DNA of 64,000 nt, from positions 434,001-498,000 of the forward strand of contig BAAHQB010000095.1 of the NCBI GenBank assembly GCA_054601695.1, in the 5' to 3' direction. The notes below the pieces were generated by a model. It saw nothing but the letters and a program-made list of their open reading frames with translations. It was not told the DNA's origin and did no database searches. The position numbers and the translations under genes are program-made. Origin of the DNA: Amorphochlora amoebiformis (Eukaryota; Cercozoa; Chlorarachniophyceae). Shown piece by piece: positions 57,408 to 64,000 of the stretch. Numbering within the stretch: position 1 is the first letter of the stretch; each line of letters starts with the position of its first letter.

Positions 57408-57448
<41 letters not shown>

Positions 57449-57576
57449 GAAAACAATGTGCATATGTATGGATATATAAAAACATATATACATATGTATA
57501 TATCTTTGTAAGTGTGTTTGTATACGTGGATTATATTTATACATATGTGTGTAAATTGCGCATACCTACATAAAAC

Positions 57577-57624
<48 letters not shown>

Positions 57625-57859
57625 ATACATACATTACATATACACATCCAATTCTACACACCTATACAACAAATAAACACACGCGTAACACATACAAACA
57701 TATACAAACATATACAAACACACATTAACAACGACACACACACACACACAGGTCCTCTTCTCAAATTTCGTCGGGTTAATCTGGACTTGCTACCTTTCCC
57801 TGGCGGCCTACAGACGTCAGCCCACGGGACCCACAGCAGCTGCTGCCACAGCTATTTAA
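49821..57859 (+). CDS. Mpv17/PMP22 family membrane protein, 9 exons
   Basis: Exons: 49821-49942, 50155-50258, 51198-51265, 51678-51752, 53595-53696, 54178-54252, 55562-55659, 56838-56949, 57752-57859. They total 864 nt (287 aa) and phases close. About 75 N-terminal residues look like a targeting extension ([20 protein letters not shown], then Ser/Arg-rich). The family signatures follow in order: [86 protein letters not shown]. Family members are four-helix proteins of the mitochondrial inner membrane or peroxisomes, thought to affect channel activity and metabolite balance. The exon 2 acceptor could also be at 50191 in the same phase. AATAAA lies at 57883-57888. Introns hold partial exon copies, telomeric repeats and GA/CT tracts. 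Confidence 0.9.
50308..51197. repeat. Mpv17 intron 2: G-run, TA tracts and repeated short word
   Basis: A run of 12 G lies at about 50309-50320. (TA)n tracts follow. Two copies of (ga/aa)agaag(a/c)ggctg(g/c)a(a/t)caacatttatg flanked by tatgtatgtatg lie at about 50670 and 50812. Confidence 0.7.
51755..52200 (+). repeat. about nine 45-bp tandem units derived from Mpv17 exon 4 donor region
   Basis: Units read acgcgaataaatatatctac and then atatctcatgacaaagtttcatatt. The exon 4 end and donor (gacaatccgaag|gtaaccgttacacgcgaataaatg) align with the unit junction. One unit near 52098 still reads gacaaccgaaggtatatatt. So the array begins at and derives from the donor side of exon 51678-51752, lying downstream. 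Confidence 0.8.
52255..53594. repeat. 1.3-kb interstitial telomeric array filling Mpv17 intron 4
   Basis: CCCTAA units run from 52263 to the acceptor of exon 53595-53696 (cccctagccttacgag). From 52900 a higher-order unit appears (ccctaactaaccctaactga and variants, with ccctagccctaactaa). Orientation is CCCTAA in the transcript throughout. Confidence 0.92.
53697..54177. repeat. Mpv17 intron 5: TG and TA microsatellite
   Basis: After about 170 bp of unique sequence with (TG)n the intron is (TA)n. A frame reading [12 protein letters not shown] at about 53805-53842 is not needed for the protein and is probably non-coding. Confidence 0.6.
54255..55295. repeat. 1-kb GA-rich polypurine tract in Mpv17 intron 6
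   Basis: (GA)n with tagata, gttagatagaga units (54800-55110) and GGGA runs. The Glu/Arg-rich frame at 54451-54723 is an artefact. Confidence 0.95.
55310..55555. repeat. CT-rich tract ending in a G-run
   Basis: A CT-rich polypyrimidine tract follows the GA tract directly and ends in a G-run at about 55533-55553, only 9 nt before the acceptor of exon 55562-55659 (aaacatag). Confidence 0.9.
55660..56837 (+). repeat. partial copies of Mpv17 exon 8 (acceptor side) in intron 7
   Basis: Copies of actcag|ggcagtaaatgagacc and the following ttaagacgtgaatattggac lie at about 56071-56128 (diverged), 56349-56404, 56465-56509, 56570-56590 (short) and 56681-56737, upstream of the full exon at 56838. Each passes from exon sequence into (TA)n. 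The copies at 56349 and 56681 extend through gataatgataaat or gacaatgataaat. Confidence 0.9.
56950..57751 (+). repeat. Mpv17 intron 8: donor-side copy of exon 8, then TA tracts
   Basis: About 57000-57050 repeats the end of exon 8 with its donor (ttcttcggcccccttcagtt tcag|gtaatatactgtcgatatatg). The parent ends at 56949. The rest is TA, and a word tgttgttgtagcctcttctt at about 57219 recurs elsewhere in the window in either orientation. Confidence 0.85.
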
Positions 57860-58038
57860 GCCCGCTTAGACTGTGCTAGACCAATAAATACATGTACCCA
57901 CCGTAATAATACTACCTATCGCTTAGCGCTAACAGGATCGTGCATGCGACACCAAAGAGAGTTGTTCTCTGAGTGTCATTCTTTTTTCAAATGTATACAT
58001 GTGTGTATGTTTGTATATAGAAAGCGTTTTGTTTTTTG

Positions 58039-58089
<51 letters not shown>

Positions 58090-59219
58090 TTTAAATGTAT
58101 GAATACATATTTTTATGCATATGTTTATGTATATATATATATATACATATATGTGTGTATGTATATATGTGTATAAGATGTGTATATAATGCATATACAT
58201 ATATATATTTGGATATATATGTTATTGGTGTATGTATATATAACGATAAACCGTACTGCAACAATATGGCGGATTGGTTGAGTGAATCTATAAATTCCTC
58301 CAATATATTATAAAAAAAAACTAAAAGAAAATAAATATATTGAAATATATATCCATATTTATATATATCGTATATATATTAAGTGATATGTTATAACCAA
58401 CAATTCCGATATATACAATTTTATATCTATATTCCAGTAAGGTTATGAACGTTAATAAGTAATTTGCCGAGCTGCAAGCAAGCTTTTGCCCGAAGGCCAA
58501 GTTTATAATTAAGTTTAAATTTAATTATCAAGCGCTGTGACTTTGTAACTTCAATGACATATAGATACTACGGTATTGTATTGCCTTGATTACGCTAGAT
58601 ACATAGATCTAGTACATGGTACTACATACTAGACGTAGATATACTCTAGATCTAGATATACTAGATCTAGTAGATATACTTGATATAGTATGTTTACAAT
58701 TATAAGAATCAAGGTATACTACGGATCTACTTCAGCTCGATACTAGTTATCTAGGTTATACTCAGTGCGAACATACAAATACAACTCTGATACTTTAAAA
58801 TAGATCATACAATACTAGCCGCGGCTCAGAAAATATTCTTTGAAGATATCAGCCTAATATAGCCGCAATATCAAAACTATAAATGTAGATGATACTAATA
58901 ATATTCCAGTGCATCATCACTGAGTACGAGGGCCATGTAACGGTTAACTAGCGCATAAAGGCATGTTTCTTAAGATCTAGAAGATATCTTAATATTGAAA
59001 TATCTTAATATTGAAATTATATTACCGTGGCAAGTTTTCCATAAAAAAAAAAAATGTCTTCTAGATCATGTGTTAAAGCTTTTATGATTATGACTCTACA
59101 AGACAAGATTTTAAAAATTCTAAGATCCAATTTTTTTTGTTTCAGAAATGGAGTTTAGATTTCAGGCCATATCCCTAGTTTATGTACACCCGCGCATGGG
59201 ACCTCCAAGCAATCACACA
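57860..59219. other. convergent intergenic region between Mpv17 and the AAAP-like gene
   Basis: It contains the Mpv17 polyadenylation signal, TA tracts (58040-58180), a unique island at 58230-58310 with a short frame MADWLSESINSSNIL of unknown meaning, and at 58560-58770 many ctag, agatct and tctaga words. No gene is assigned. Confidence 0.5.
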
Positions 59220-62850
<3,631 letters not shown>

Positions 62851-63074
62851 CTGAACATATTTAAATAATATATATATATATATATACACACACATATGTA
62901 TATATATATATATATATATTTCACACGTTTATGTATACAAGTATGTTAGGTATAGGTGGAGATAAAGCCACAAGCCATAGTAAAAAACAGACACTGTTAG
63001 TGCCTCATCTCATTTAAATATAATGGATAATACATATACTATATATATATATATATTACATATATATATATATA

Positions 63075-63119
<45 letters not shown>

Positions 63120-63219
63120 CGTTATGAGGCGTTATAAAACTAAAACCCATAGTAAAAGGAGACCCAAAAGACATTTATATGTAAATAATATATATATATA
63201 TATACAGATAATAATGTAA

Positions 63220-63255
<36 letters not shown>

Positions 63256-63360
63256 TATATATTATATATACACATAAATTTATATAAACATGTATACATA
63301 GAGAGAGAGCATAAAGCTAAAGTTCATAGTAAAAACAGACTCTTTGAGCGCCTTAGTAAT
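62851..63360 (-). repeat. partial copies of the AAAP-like exon (acceptor side)
   Basis: Three copies lie upstream (transcript sense) of exon 62850-62771, at about 62946-63015, 63126-63180 and 63307-63355. Each carries the region around the acceptor and the exon's first half (plus-strand word ataaagct(a)...ccatagtaaaa...agac) and is separated from the next by (TA)n. Confidence 0.88.
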
Positions 63361-63371
63361 GTAGACATTAC

Positions 63372-64000
63372 ATTAACCCTAACCCTAACCCTAACCCTAA
63401 CCCTAACCCTAACCCTAACCCTAACCCTTACCCTAACCTTAACCCTAACCCCAACCTTACCCTAGCCATTACCCTAATCCTACCCTACCCCTAACCCTAA
63501 CCGTAACCGTAACCCTAACCGTAACCGTAATCGTACCGTAACCCTACCCCTAACCCTAACACTAACCCTAACCCTAACCGTAACCGTAACCCTACTAACC
63601 TTAACACTAACCCTAAATCTAACCCTAACCCTAACCCTAACCCTAACCCTAACCCTAACCCTAACCCTAACACTAACCCTAACACTAACTATGACCTTAC
63701 TAACCCTAACCCTAACCCCAACACTACTAACCCTAACCCCAACCCTACTAACCCTAACCCTACTAAACCTTACCCTAACCCTAGTAACCCTAACTCTAAC
63801 CCTACTAACCCTAACCCTACTAAACCCTAAAGCTAACACTTACCCAAACCCTAACTCTAACCCTAATAACCCTAATAACCCTATTAACATTAACCCTAAT
63901 CCCTAACCCTAACCTTAACTCTAACCCGAACCCTAACCCAAACCCTAACCCTACTAACCCTAACCCTAATCCTACTAACCCCCCCCCAACCCTAACCCTA
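63372..64000. repeat. telomere-type CCCTAA array at the right edge
   Basis: CCCTAA units start at 63374 with nine near-perfect repeats, then degenerate variants (cgtaac, ccctactaa) to the window end. Given the degenerate units and the transporter gene running into it, it is probably another intronic array rather than a chromosome end. Confidence 0.85.

Noticed and set aside
57752-57932. Third copy of the TG...TAACA element, or an LTR with TATA and AATAAA words
   Set aside because: The segment is the in-phase last exon and 3' UTR of the Mpv17 gene; only the word cgctaaca matched the element ends.
63372-64000. True chromosome end (telomere)
   Set aside because: Units are degenerate after the first nine repeats, the window is cut arbitrarily, and similar arrays are intronic elsewhere. 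It cannot be decided from this window.

Overview
This is nuclear DNA of a eukaryote, almost certainly a protist or alga with small spliceosomal exons. The window is dominated by (TA)n microsatellites and by interstitial telomere-type (CCCTAA/TTAGGG)n arrays. Nearly every long open frame consists of translated TA, CT or CCCTAA repeats (poly-YI, poly-LS, poly-NP) and is not a gene. The real coding sequence lies in short GC-richer islands of 27 to 450 nt between the repeats. I joined these islands by reading GT/AG boundaries and requiring reading-phase continuity. I cannot name the species. TTAGGG-type repeats, multi-exon genes and one signal-peptide-plus-basic presequence would suit an alga with a complex plastid, but that is weak evidence.

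Seven genes could be assembled, four of them with every splice phase closing from start to stop and one more (PAS) closing from an inferred start. They alternate strands strictly. 1089-11474 (+): atypical SDR (NAD(P)-binding) with a secretory or plastid-type presequence, 14 exons. 21097-13550 (-): XPA/Rad14 DNA-damage recognition protein, 12 exons. 21456-23955 (+): PAS-domain protein with a basic tail. 31185-25047 (-): pepsin-type aspartyl protease with signal peptide, 20 exons. 31401-33509 (+): PH-domain protein, 9 exons. 49737-33872 (-): MSS51-like C-terminal-domain protein spread over about 15.9 kb. 49821-57859 (+): Mpv17/PMP22 family membrane protein, 9 exons. An eighth gene (-), probably an AAAP-type amino-acid transporter, ends near 59220 and leaves the window on the right. 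A doubtful exon of a further minus-strand gene lies at the far left. Divergent pairs share promoters of 358, 215 and 83 bp. Convergent gaps are richer in CTAG/GTAC-type palindromic sequence.

The most unusual signal is in the introns. Many exons are accompanied by tandem or single partial copies of themselves, each carrying one splice site and separated by (TA)n. Copies of the acceptor-side half lie upstream of the parent exon; copies of the donor-side half lie downstream. I see clear cases in the SDR, XPA, MSS51-like, Mpv17 and AAAP genes and weaker ones in the protease. Introns of the SDR, XPA, MSS51-like and Mpv17 genes are also filled with telomere-type repeats, in places up to the splice sites.

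I saw no rRNA, tRNA, CRISPR array or autonomous transposon. Exon coordinates are manual predictions from splice consensus, phase and family resemblance; no alignment was run.
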